NCBI RefSeq assembly: GCF_019798055.1
Contig: NZ_JAHOPH010000009.1
Coordinates: 1 to 64,000 of the forward strand
Source of the DNA: Salsipaludibacter albus
GTDB lineage: Bacteria; Actinomycetota; Nitriliruptoria; Nitriliruptorales; Nitriliruptoraceae
DNA: 64,000 bases
Reading direction: 5' to 3'
The notes under the pieces are model-generated. The model was not told the DNA's origin. It saw nothing but the letters and a program-made list of their open reading frames with translations, and made no database searches. Position numbers and translations under genes: made by a program. This document shows positions 39,925 to 47,736 of this stretch, piece by piece. Every line of letters starts with the position of its first letter. Position 1 is the first letter of the stretch.

Positions 39925-40530
39925 ATGGACGCCGTCCGCACCGTCACCGGCACGATCTGCCCGATCGACGCCAACGACGTCGACACCGACCAGATCATCC
40001 CCAAGCAGTACCTCAAGCGCATCGAGCGGACCGGGTTCGGGCCGTATGCCTTCGCCGAGTGGCGCTACCGCGAGGACGGGACACCCGACCCGGACTTCCC
40101 GATGAACCAGCCCGCGCACGCCGACGCTTCGATCCTGCTCGCCGGACGCAACTTCGGCTCGGGCTCGTCGCGGGAGCACGCTCCCTGGGCGATCGAGGAC
40201 GCCGGGTTCCACGCGGTCATCGCCGAGTCGTTCGCCGACATCTTCCGCAACAACTGTGGCAACGTCGGGATCATCGCCGTGCAGCTCGACCACGACACCG
40301 TGCGGGAGCTGTTCGAGATGGTGGACCGGGACCCGTCCACCGAGGTCACGGTCGACCTCGAGACGCAGACGGTCACCGGGGGAGGCCTCGAGGTGGACTT
40401 CACCATCGACGCGCACACCCGCCACAAGCTGCTCAACGGGCTCGACGACGTGGCCCTGAGCCTGCAGCGCGCGGACGACATCGCCGCGTTCGAGGACCGG
40501 CGCGCCAGTTGGATGCCCCGGCTGGCCTGA
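39925..40530 (+). CDS. leuD: 3-isopropylmalate dehydratase, small subunit
   Basis: A 201-residue LeuD. DANDVDTDQIIPKQYLKRI and the swivelling-domain loop GRNFGSGSSREHAPWAI are characteristic. It completes the LeuCD heterodimer. GAGAGGAA precedes the ATG. The last five codons lie in the first copy of a 16-bp tandem repeat that continues into the intergenic region. Confidence 0.95.
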   Translation: MDAVRTVTGTICPIDANDVDTDQIIPKQYLKRIERTGFGPYAFAEWRYREDGTPDPDFPMNQPAHADASILLAGRNFGSGSSREHAPWAIEDAGFHAVIAESFADIFRNNCGNVGIIAVQLDHDTVRELFEMVDRDPSTEVTVDLETQTVTGGGLEVDFTIDAHTRHKLLNGLDDVALSLQRADDIAAFEDRRASWMPRLA

Positions 40531-40587
40531 GCCCCGGCTGGCCTGGGCCCCGGCTGGCCTGGGCACCGGCTGGCCTGGGCACCGGCC
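40516..40587 (+). repeat. 16-bp tandem repeat across the 3' end of leuD
   Basis: Four and a half copies of CCCCGGCTGGCCTGGG: 40516-40531 (with GAG end), 40532-40547, 40548-40563, 40564-40579 (starting CACC) and a half copy to 40587. The first copy carries the leuD stop codon. The period is not a multiple of three, so copy number could change only outside the coding part without altering LeuD. The rest of the gap to 40720 is GC-rich with nothing recognised. Confidence 0.85.
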
Positions 40588-40720
40588 GGTCGTCGGAGCG
40601 GGGCCGGGAACACCGACCACCGGGGCGGCGTTGGCCACCGGCGCCGCCGGGTCCCACCGGTGGCGCGATCGCGTCCGGAACAGGGCGCGTCCCGGACGTC
40701 GCGTGGCCAGGAGGTGACAG

Positions 40721-42403
40721 GTGAGCGGACCCTCGACCCCCACGGCGCTGCGTCCGTCGACCTTCGCGCCGCTCGCGGTGCCGGAGTACCGGCGCCTGTG
40801 GGGCGCCTTCCTGGTCAGCAACCTCGGGACGTTCCTGCAGCTGACCGCGGCCCCGTGGTTGATGCTGCAGCTGACCGGCTCGCCACTGATGGTGGCGCTG
40901 GTCACCGCGTCGATGACCCTTCCCCGGATGCTGATGACCCTGCCGGCCGGGGCGCTCGCCGACGTGTTCGACCGGCGGACCATGACCGCGATCGGCCAGG
41001 GGATCGCCGCCGTGTCGGTCGGGATCATGGCGTTCCTGACCTGGTCGGACCTGCTGACGCCCGAGGTGCTGCTGGCCCTGACGTTCGGCCTGGGGCTGGG
41101 GACCGCCATCTCGATCCCGGCCCTGCAGACCCTGATCCCGGACCTGGTGGGAGACGACCTGGTCGCTCCGGCGACCGCGCTCAACTCGGCCAGCTTCAAC
41201 GTCGCGCGCGCGATCGGCCCTGCCCTCGGGGGCCTGTTCGTGGCGGCGGGGCGAGCCGACATCGCCTTCGGCGCCAACGCGATCAGCTACCTCGCCGTGA
41301 TCGGCGTCCTGTTCACCCTGCCGCAGCTGGGGTCGGCCGACCCGACCACGGCCGGCGTGTGGCAGTCCACCCGCACCGGGTTGCGCTTCGTGCGCTTCAC
41401 CCGGGCAGTCCTGATGGTGGTGGCGGTCACCGCGGTGTTCAACCTGACGGCCCCGGCGTTCCAGACCCTGCTGCCCAGCGTCGTGTCGGACGACCTGGCG
41501 CTGGGGGCGAACGGCTACGGGCTCCTGCTGGGCGTGTTCGGCGCCGGATCGCTGACCGGGGCCCTGACCCGGGAGTGGGTCCGTGACAAGGTCCGGCTGA
41601 TCCTGCCGTTGGCGATCGTCGCCAACGGCGTGGTCGGGATGCTGTTCGGGTTCGTGGCGCGCGATCCCGTGTCGGCCGCGTCGTTGCTGTTCGTGGCCGG
41701 CCTGACCTGGGTCTGGACGGTCACCACGATGAACACGATCGTGCAGATCGTCTCGCCCCGGTGGGTGCGTGGCCGCGCGATGTCGGTGTACCTGCTGGCG
41801 GCGCTGGGCATGCAGCCCATCGCCGCGGTGCTGGCCGGCACCCTCGCCGAGTTGGTCGGGTCGGCCAACGCCGTCGGGGTCCTGGCGATCGTGACCGTGG
41901 TCCTGGGGCTGGTCACGACCCGCATCGACATGCCGGTGCTCGGCGAGGTCGAGATGCCCTCGACGCCCGACGACTGGTCGGTGCCGCGACACGCCGACCG
42001 GGTTCCCGGGTCGCCGGTGGTCGTGGCCACGACGTGGAGGATCGACGACGACGACCTGCAGGAGTTCTTCGCGGTGATGCGGGACCTGCGACGCCAGCGC
42101 CTGCGGACCGGCGCCCAGTCGTGGTCGTTGTACCGACATGCCGAGGACCCACTGGTCTTCACCGAGTACTTCCAGGTCCACGACTGGGCCGCGCACCTCG
42201 CCCAGCACTCCCACATCGACGCCGAGGCGGCCGCAGTCATCCGGCGAGCGCGCGCGATGGACACCGGTGACGGCCCGAAGACCGAGCACGTCGCCCGGGT
42301 CGACCTGACCGCGGACGACGCGCTCGACCTGCAGGCCGCCGCCATGGAGGCCCACGGCCATCTCCACGATGCCGACGGCTCCATCCCCGTGCACGGGCAC
42401 TGA
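40721..42403 (+). CDS. MFS_3-type transporter with C-terminal antibiotic-monooxygenase-like domain
   Basis: A 560-residue protein. Residues 1-410 form a twelve-helix major facilitator of the enterobactin-exporter-like group (VPEYRRLWGAFLVSNLGTFL, FDRRTMTAIGQGI). The last 140 residues are soluble: TTWRIDDDDLQEFFAVMRDL, WSLYRHAEDPLVFTEYFQVH and DWAAHLAQHSHIDAEAAAV resemble an ABM-type ferredoxin-like dimer domain. That arrangement occurs in several annotated MFS proteins without a known role. GTG 40721 has AGGAGG at ideal spacing. The substrate is unknown; a siderophore or drug is possible. Confidence 0.83.
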   Translation: MSGPSTPTALRPSTFAPLAVPEYRRLWGAFLVSNLGTFLQLTAAPWLMLQLTGSPLMVALVTASMTLPRMLMTLPAGALADVFDRRTMTAIGQGIAAVSVGIMAFLTWSDLLTPEVLLALTFGLGLGTAISIPALQTLIPDLVGDDLVAPATALNSASFNVARAIGPALGGLFVAAGRADIAFGANAISYLAVIGVLFTLPQLGSADPTTAGVWQSTRTGLRFVRFTRAVLMVVAVTAVFNLTAPAFQTLLPSVVSDDLALGANGYGLLLGVFGAGSLTGALTREWVRDKVRLILPLAIVANGVVGMLFGFVARDPVSAASLLFVAGLTWVWTVTTMNTIVQIVSPRWVRGRAMSVYLLAALGMQPIAAVLAGTLAELVGSANAVGVLAIVTVVLGLVTTRIDMPVLGEVEMPSTPDDWSVPRHADRVPGSPVVVATTWRIDDDDLQEFFAVMRDLRRQRLRTGAQSWSLYRHAEDPLVFTEYFQVHDWAAHLAQHSHIDAEAAAVIRRARAMDTGDGPKTEHVARVDLTADDALDLQAAAMEAHGHLHDADGSIPVHGH

Positions 42404-42498
42404 CACCTCGGTCCGTCTCGCCGTCATGCGCCGCTCGAGCCGTGGTCTCATCTGGCATGAATGACGGGTCATCGACCGGGGAAACACAGGACAAAGAT

Positions 42499-42533
42499 CC
42501 CATGCGGAGGTGGACATCCGGCAGTTGCATGGG
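42499..42533. other. inverted repeat in the long leader of the secreted-protein gene
   Basis: CCCATGC (42499-42505) and GCATGGG (42527-42533), perfect 7-bp arms with 21-nt spacer, in the 201-bp gap before the secreted-protein gene. The gap also has ATGAC-GG-GTCAT near 42462. No known riboswitch consensus was matched. Confidence 0.3.
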
Positions 42534-42604
42534 GGTTCCCACGCCAACGCCTGCTTCCTGCATGCGTGCGTGGTTCTCCCCGAAATCGATGAACGGATGT
42601 CACC

Positions 42605-43288
42605 ATGACACGCAAGCTGCAACTCGCCTGGCGCGGCGGGCTCCTCCTGGCCCTCGCCGGGGCGCTCGTGATCGCCACCCTGGTCACCAACACCGCCCAG
42701 GCCCAGTCACCGTCCGGGAAGGCGACCGTCGCGGTCTCCGACGTCACCCTGGTCGAGGACACCGCAGGCCAGGACTGGACGACGGTCCTGTCCAGCCAGA
42801 TCAAGCCCCCCGGCGGCAATCGCGCCCTGTTCATCGACGTCTCGCTCCAGTGCGGCCTGTACACCCAGACCGAGGTCCGGTCCCGCGGTGGCAACAAGGA
42901 CACGTCGTCCGCCCAGGGCACGGTGACCGTTCGCGTCCTGCTCAACGGCGAGGAAGCCCACCCCGGTGAGGTCGTCTTCTGTGACCGCTACCAGGAACTG
43001 AGTGCCGAATTGCAGGGCATCGTCGACGTGGTCGACGGAGAATTGGTGATCGTCGACGACGAGACCATCGAGTTGATCCAGCGCACCATGAACGCCAACG
43101 CCTTCAACTTCGTCGCGCACCCGCTCGACTCGGCCACCACCTATGACGTCGAGGTCCAGGCGCGGGTCGATTCGGCCACGTCGTCGCAGCAGGGCAGCTC
43201 CTCGGCGGTCGCCGGCATCGGCAAGGGCTCGATGACCGTCGACGCCCACCGCCTGGTCCAGGGCGACGACGTCATCGTCGTCGACTGA
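42605..43288 (+). CDS. secreted protein of unknown function
   Basis: A 227-residue protein with a Sec signal peptide: basic start MTRKLQLAWR, hydrophobic core GLLLALAGALVIATLV, and a likely cleavage after Ala33 (TAQA|QS). The mature part contains two Cys (SLQCGLY, VFCDRYQ) that could form a disulfide, and is beta-strand-rich with Thr/Val/Asp. No family recognised. It is followed by two strong hairpins and has a long structured leader, consistent with an abundant, separately regulated exported protein. Confidence 0.7.
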   Translation: MTRKLQLAWRGGLLLALAGALVIATLVTNTAQAQSPSGKATVAVSDVTLVEDTAGQDWTTVLSSQIKPPGGNRALFIDVSLQCGLYTQTEVRSRGGNKDTSSAQGTVTVRVLLNGEEAHPGEVVFCDRYQELSAELQGIVDVVDGELVIVDDETIELIQRTMNANAFNFVAHPLDSATTYDVEVQARVDSATSSQQGSSSAVAGIGKGSMTVDAHRLVQGDDVIVVD

Positions 43289-43304
43289 ACCGTGCCCGTC
43301 GGTG

Positions 43305-43361
43305 GCGGGTGGCGTGGCACGTGCTGCGCCACCCGCGCCGGCGAGGTGGCCTCGGGCCACC
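43305..43361. terminator. double terminator between convergent genes
   Basis: Two hairpins: GCGGGTGGCG (43305-43314) with CGCCACCCGC (43327-43336), and GGTGGCC (43345-43351) with GGCCACC (43355-43361). They lie between the secreted-protein gene and the convergent winged-helix gene and can serve both. Confidence 0.7.
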
Positions 43362-43380
43362 GCCCACGCACCACCCCGGC

Positions 43381-44442
43381 TCAGGACGTCCAGGTCACCA
43401 CGATCGGCCGGTCGAGTCCCGGGAGCGGGAGGGACGTGGCCTCGGACTCGACCGCCGCCCGCTCGGCCTCCGTGAAGGCGCGCCACGGGTCCACGTCCAG
43501 GTCCGCGCCCGCCCGGCGCCACGTGCCCACGACCTCGCCACCGACCAGGACGGCGCCGGGCCACACGCGGGGCGTCCACAACCGGTCGCGCAGGTCTGGT
43601 TCCTCCAACAGCAGCTCGCGGGCTTGGCCCCAGAGCAGCCAGTAGGGGTCGCCACTCGGGAGCAGGCGGACCGACTCGCCCCCGACTTCACCGTCGTCGG
43701 TCGCGCCCACGGGGTCAGCCGGTGGTCCAACCCGCAGCGAGGGCAGGTCCGCGGCCAGGACCCAGCCGTCTCCGACCGCCGTCCGCACGGCCGCCAGCTC
43801 GTCGCGGAGCTCGTCGAAGGTCACCCGGGCCTGGCGCGTGGCCACGCCGGCCCAGCGGGCGAAGGCCTCGGGCGTGCTGGGGCCGACGACGTGCAGGTGA
43901 CGTCGTGCCAGCTCGTGGCGGGCGTCCTGCGGCTCGACCCGGGGCGGGTCCACCACCCGGATCGTCGGCTGGAGTGCGCCGTGCCATCGCAGGACGACCG
44001 TCCCGGTCGCCGCCGCGTACCGCAGGGCGTTGGGGTGGACGTCGAGGGCCCGGCCGGCATGTCCGTAGCCCAGTTCCTCACCGTCGTCGAGCAGGTCACG
44101 GAGTCGGGCGGCGAGGTCCTCGGCACGCTCGCGCCCCCGCGCGTCCGTCGGGAGTCGACCGAGCGTGAACACGGCCCGGTCGCGTGTCGCGACGACGTGG
44201 ACGCTGAACCGGGGACCCCACACCTGCTCCAGTTCCGGATCGTCGAGCGCGTCGGGTCCGACCCCGGCCACCCGCGCATGCAGCGACAGCAGCGCGGCCC
44301 GCGGCATGCTGTCCTGCAGTCCCGCCCAGGCCGCACGCCGCACCGCGTCGGTCCCGGCGGGCAGCCGGTGGGTGAGCACCCCGCTGCGCCGTCGGAACGC
44401 GAGCACCCGGTCGCGGGTGACCTCCACCGGTGTCGTCTCCAT
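43381..44442 (-). CDS. winged-helix DNA-binding-domain protein (HTH_42/YcaQ-like)
   Basis: A 353-residue protein of the PF06224 winged-helix family. It starts VTRDRVLAFRRRSGVL and has the blocks LDVHPNALRYAAATGTVVLR, STPEAFARWAGVATRQARVTF and a C-terminal WPGAVLVGGEVVGTWRR. Characterised relatives (AlkX/YcaQ, AZL) are DNA glycosylases acting on alkylated or cross-linked DNA, so a repair role is more likely than transcription control. ATG 44442 has AAGGAG five bases upstream. It is the last gene downstream of phzF, 39 bp away, and may share its transcript. Confidence 0.83.
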   Translation of the reverse strand: METTPVEVTRDRVLAFRRRSGVLTHRLPAGTDAVRRAAWAGLQDSMPRAALLSLHARVAGVGPDALDDPELEQVWGPRFSVHVVATRDRAVFTLGRLPTDARGRERAEDLAARLRDLLDDGEELGYGHAGRALDVHPNALRYAAATGTVVLRWHGALQPTIRVVDPPRVEPQDARHELARRHLHVVGPSTPEAFARWAGVATRQARVTFDELRDELAAVRTAVGDGWVLAADLPSLRVGPPADPVGATDDGEVGGESVRLLPSGDPYWLLWGQARELLLEEPDLRDRLWTPRVWPGAVLVGGEVVGTWRRAGADLDVDPWRAFTEAERAAVESEATSLPLPGLDRPIVVTWTS

Positions 44443-44481
44443 CCACGCTCCTTGCGCGCTGCGACCGAACCGGCCGGGACG

Positions 44482-45378
44482 TCAGTCGGGCAGGGTGACC
44501 TGGCCACGCACCAGCACGACCCCGGTCCCACCCACCAGGACACCGGCGATGTCGTCGCGTGGTCCCAGCACCTCCACGTCGGCCCGGCCGGGCCGATCCA
44601 TGTCGTGGCCCTGTTCGGCGACGAACCGGGGGCCGTCGATCTCGCCCTCGGCCCATAGCCACGCGCCCAGGCAGCCGGTCGCCGAGCCCGTGAACGGGTC
44701 CTCGGGTGGCTCGGGCGGGGTCAGCAGCAGCCGGGAGAAGACGTCGCCGTCGGGGGTGGCGCCGCCCATGGCGGTCAGGAACGGCTCGAAGAAGTCTGCG
44801 TCGTGGTCCTCGTGGAAGGCGAGCAGGGCGTCGACGTCCAGCCGGGCACGCCGGAGCGCGTCGTGGGACACCAGCGGCGAGACGAGGAACGGGGTGCCGG
44901 TGCTGACGGTGCGGGGCGTCGCGCGGAAGTCGTCGGCCCGGAGCCCGACGAGGGGGGCGACGAGCTCGGGCTCCCACGAGCGACCGAAGGTCGGGCGGAG
45001 TTGCTGCATCGTGATGCGGGGCGGTCCGTCGGCGGTCCCGTCGACCTCGATCGGCAGGACACCCGCGCCGACCTCCAGGGTGAACGATGCGACGTCGTCG
45101 ACCAGCTCGACCACGCCGGCGTCCAGCAGGGCCGTCACGGTGGCGATCGTGGGGTGGCCGGCCATCGGGATCTCACCGCTGGCGACGTAGTAGCGCGCGC
45201 CCACGTCGGCGACCGACGAGGCGACCACGAACGCACACTCCGACAGGCGGGTCTCGCGGGTGAACGCGATCCGGGTGTCCACGTCGACGTCGTCGGCGTC
45301 GAACACGACCGCGCACGGATTGCCCCCGAAGGCCCGGTCGGTGAAGGCATCGACCCAGGCCAGGGAGTGGGTGCTCAT
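44482..45378 (-). CDS. PhzF-family isomerase/epimerase
   Basis: A 298-residue PhzF-like protein. It has the N-terminal WVDAFTDRAFGGNPCAVVFD, the catalytic Glu in TRLSECAFV, GEIPMAGHPTIATV and a C-terminal DPFTGSATGCLGAWLW. PhzF-type enzymes catalyse proton shifts in small molecules without cofactor. Here the gene follows a hydroxyacid dehydrogenase and the murL-murD2 pair. AAGGAG precedes ATG 45378. The substrate is unknown, and a cell-wall connection is only suggested by context. Confidence 0.87.
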   Translation of the reverse strand: MSTHSLAWVDAFTDRAFGGNPCAVVFDADDVDVDTRIAFTRETRLSECAFVVASSVADVGARYYVASGEIPMAGHPTIATVTALLDAGVVELVDDVASFTLEVGAGVLPIEVDGTADGPPRITMQQLRPTFGRSWEPELVAPLVGLRADDFRATPRTVSTGTPFLVSPLVSHDALRRARLDVDALLAFHEDHDADFFEPFLTAMGGATPDGDVFSRLLLTPPEPPEDPFTGSATGCLGAWLWAEGEIDGPRFVAEQGHDMDRPGRADVEVLGPRDDIAGVLVGGTGVVLVRGQVTLPD

Positions 45379-45401
45379 GCGGCGCTCCTTCGGTGTGACG
45401 G

Positions 45402-46343
45402 TCAGTAGCCGGCCGCCCTGTCGACGGCGCCCAGGAGGCGCCGTCCCTGGGCGAACCGCGTGACGTTGTCGCGGATCCGGTCCGCCAGCAGGCGCTCGCC
45501 CATGGCGTCGGTGTTGCCGACGTGCGGGGTGACGACGACGTTGGGCAGGTCCCACAGCGGATGGCCGTCGGGCAATGGCTCCGGGTCGGTCACGTCCAGT
45601 CCGGCGCCGGCCAGGTGGCCCGACCGGAGCGCCGCGACGAGGTCGTCGGTGACGACGTGGGCCCCGCGTGCGACGTTGACGACGACGGCCCCCTCGGCAA
45701 GCAGCTCGAGCGCACGTGCGTCCAGGATCCCGGTCGTGTCGTCGGTCAACGCTAGGGCCAGGACCACGACCTCGGCGTCGGCCAGCGCGTCGTCGAGGTG
45801 GTCGGTCGTCACGACGGTCGCGCCGTCCAGGGGCTGGTCCGAGCGGCGGACGACGGTCACGTCGCAGCGGAACGGGGCGAGCAGGTCCAGCAGCACCTCG
45901 GTGATCCCCCCGCCACCGAGGACCGTGACACGGGCACCGAAGAGCATCTCGCCGTGGTCGTCACCCCACGCGGTCGCGGTCGCGTACCGGACGACCTCGC
46001 GGCGGGTCGCCAGCACCAGGGCCAGGGCCATCTCGGCCACCGGGTCGGCGTACACGCCCTTGCCCGACGTCCAGGCCCGGTCGTCGTCGAGCACGTCCAC
46101 GAAGGCGTCCACGCCCGCGAAGGGCAGTTGCACCCAGCGCAGGTGCGGGTGCTCGTCGAGGAGGCCGGCGAGGTCGTCCGCGTCGTGCGGGACCGACCAC
46201 AGCAATGCCTCGGCGTCGGCCGGTGCCACGACCCGGCCGCCGGCGTCCTCGACGGCCCGTTCGAGGGCTGGCCTGGCGGGGTGGACCGCGACCCGAGGGG
46301 GGCCGTCGTCGTCGTCGCGCGGGACGGTCACGGTCGGGAGCAC
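45402..46343 (-). CDS. D-2-hydroxyacid dehydrogenase family protein
   Basis: A 313-residue NAD(P)-dependent dehydrogenase of the D-isomer 2-hydroxyacid family. The Rossmann loop is VTVLGGGGITEVLLDLL, the substrate Arg is in VVNVARGAHVV, and the catalytic His in VVVTPHVGNTDAM. Its substrate might be a 2-oxo acid such as glyoxylate, hydroxypyruvate or a longer acid. GTG 46343 has GAGGAAGG upstream; the frame is open beyond but antisense-like. It lies 25 bp after murD2 and 23 bp before phzF, all on one strand. Confidence 0.87.
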   Translation of the reverse strand: MLPTVTVPRDDDDGPPRVAVHPARPALERAVEDAGGRVVAPADAEALLWSVPHDADDLAGLLDEHPHLRWVQLPFAGVDAFVDVLDDDRAWTSGKGVYADPVAEMALALVLATRREVVRYATATAWGDDHGEMLFGARVTVLGGGGITEVLLDLLAPFRCDVTVVRRSDQPLDGATVVTTDHLDDALADAEVVVLALALTDDTTGILDARALELLAEGAVVVNVARGAHVVTDDLVAALRSGHLAGAGLDVTDPEPLPDGHPLWDLPNVVVTPHVGNTDAMGERLLADRIRDNVTRFAQGRRLLGAVDRAAGY

Positions 46344-46368
46344 GATGGGGCCTTCCTCGGGGGTGGGG

Positions 46369-47736
46369 TCATGCCGGCCGCGCACGCGCGAGCGTGGCGA
46401 ACTGGTGTCCGCGGTCCTCGAAGGACCGGAACTGGTTGAAGCTGGCTGCCGCCGGCGACAGCAGGACGACGCCACCACGCGGGGTGACACGGTCCGCCTC
46501 CGCCACCGCCGCCGCCAGGTCGGGGACAGGGCGCACGGCGACGTCCGGATGGGCGCCGGCCAGGTCGATCGCCAACCGGTGGCCGGTGTCGGGCAGGGCC
46601 ACGACCACGACCGGGCCCGGGCCGCCGGCCCGGGTCGCGAGGACGGCCAGGAGCGGTGCGTGGTCCTGGTCGCGGTCGAAGCCACCGGCCAGCAGCGTCA
46701 CCGGCGTGTCCGGGAAGGCGTCGAGCGCGGCGACCGTGGCCTCCGGGATCGTGGCGATCGAGTCGTCGACCCACCGCCGGCCGTCGTCGTGCACCAGTTC
46801 GAGCCGGTGGGGGAGTGGCCGGAACGACGCCAGTCCACCCAGGAGTGCTGCCGGGTCGACGCCCAGGTCCGCACCGACGGCCACCACCGCGGCCAGGTTG
46901 GCGAGGTTGTGGGTGCCGACCAGCCGGGACGACTCGAGTGCCGTGCGCAGGACGGCGCGGGAGACGCCCAGTCGTCCCGCGACGATCGGGTCGCCGGACG
47001 CGTCGAACTGGGCGCGGTCCCGATGGTCCCGGGAGCGGGCGAGCACCCGGTCGTCGGCGCCGTTGACGATCAGCCGGTCGGACAGCGCGACGATCCGGCC
47101 CTTGTCGGCCGCGTAGGCCTCCCCGCCTCCGTGCCAGCCGTGGTGGTCGCGGTGGAGGTTGAGCCACAGGCCGAGCGACGGTCGGCCGCGCAGGTCCGCC
47201 AACTGGTAGCTCGACAGCTCCAGGACCAGGTGGTCCAGCGCGGACGGCGCCACGTCGAGGTCGAGGACCGACGTCCCGACGTTGCCCGCGACCCGGACGG
47301 TGCGGCCCGCCTCGCCAAGGAGGTGCCCCAGCAGGGTGGTGGTCGTGGACTTGCCCTTGGTGCCCGTGATCGCGACCACGTTGGTCGGGCGGTGGCGTGC
47401 GAAGAACACGTTGAGCACCGTGGTGACCGGCACGTCGGCCGCCCGGGCCGCGACCTGCACGGCATGGCTCGGGGGGACACCGGGAGAGCGCACCAGCACG
47501 TCGGCGTCGCCCACCACCTCCACCCCCTGGTCCGGTCCGACCACCGACGTCGCGCCGGCGTCGGCCAGGAACTGACGGTCGTCGTCGCTGGGTGCGGCGT
47601 CGTCGAGCACCAGGATCTCGGCGCCGGGGTTCGACGTCGCGAGGTCGGTCACGAGACTGCGCCCCTCGCGCCCCAGCCCGTGCACGGCGACCGTGCCGGC
47701 CCCGCGCAGCCAGTCGTCGTCGGGGAGGTCGGTCAC
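46369..47736 (-). CDS. murD2: MurD2-type UDP-MurNAc-L-Ala:L-Glu ligase
   Basis: A 455-residue Mur ligase. It has a Rossmann-like N-terminal domain (GTVAVHGLGREGRSLV), the ATP loop ITGTKGKSTTTTLLGHLL, LELSSYQLADL, WLNLHRDHHGWHGG and the C-terminal domain with LLAGGFDRDQDHAPLL. Classical MurD adds D-Glu. When fused in operon with MurL, the ligase (MurD2) adds L-Glu, which MurL then epimerises within the UDP-MurNAc-dipeptide, as shown in Xanthomonas. The GTG start overlaps the murL stop (GTGA), supporting the pairing. Whether the genome also has normal murD and murI cannot be seen. Confidence 0.85.
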   Translation of the reverse strand: MTDLPDDDWLRGAGTVAVHGLGREGRSLVTDLATSNPGAEILVLDDAAPSDDDRQFLADAGATSVVGPDQGVEVVGDADVLVRSPGVPPSHAVQVAARAADVPVTTVLNVFFARHRPTNVVAITGTKGKSTTTTLLGHLLGEAGRTVRVAGNVGTSVLDLDVAPSALDHLVLELSSYQLADLRGRPSLGLWLNLHRDHHGWHGGGEAYAADKGRIVALSDRLIVNGADDRVLARSRDHRDRAQFDASGDPIVAGRLGVSRAVLRTALESSRLVGTHNLANLAAVVAVGADLGVDPAALLGGLASFRPLPHRLELVHDDGRRWVDDSIATIPEATVAALDAFPDTPVTLLAGGFDRDQDHAPLLAVLATRAGGPGPVVVVALPDTGHRLAIDLAGAHPDVAVRPVPDLAAAVAEADRVTPRGGVVLLSPAAASFNQFRSFEDRGHQFATLARARPA

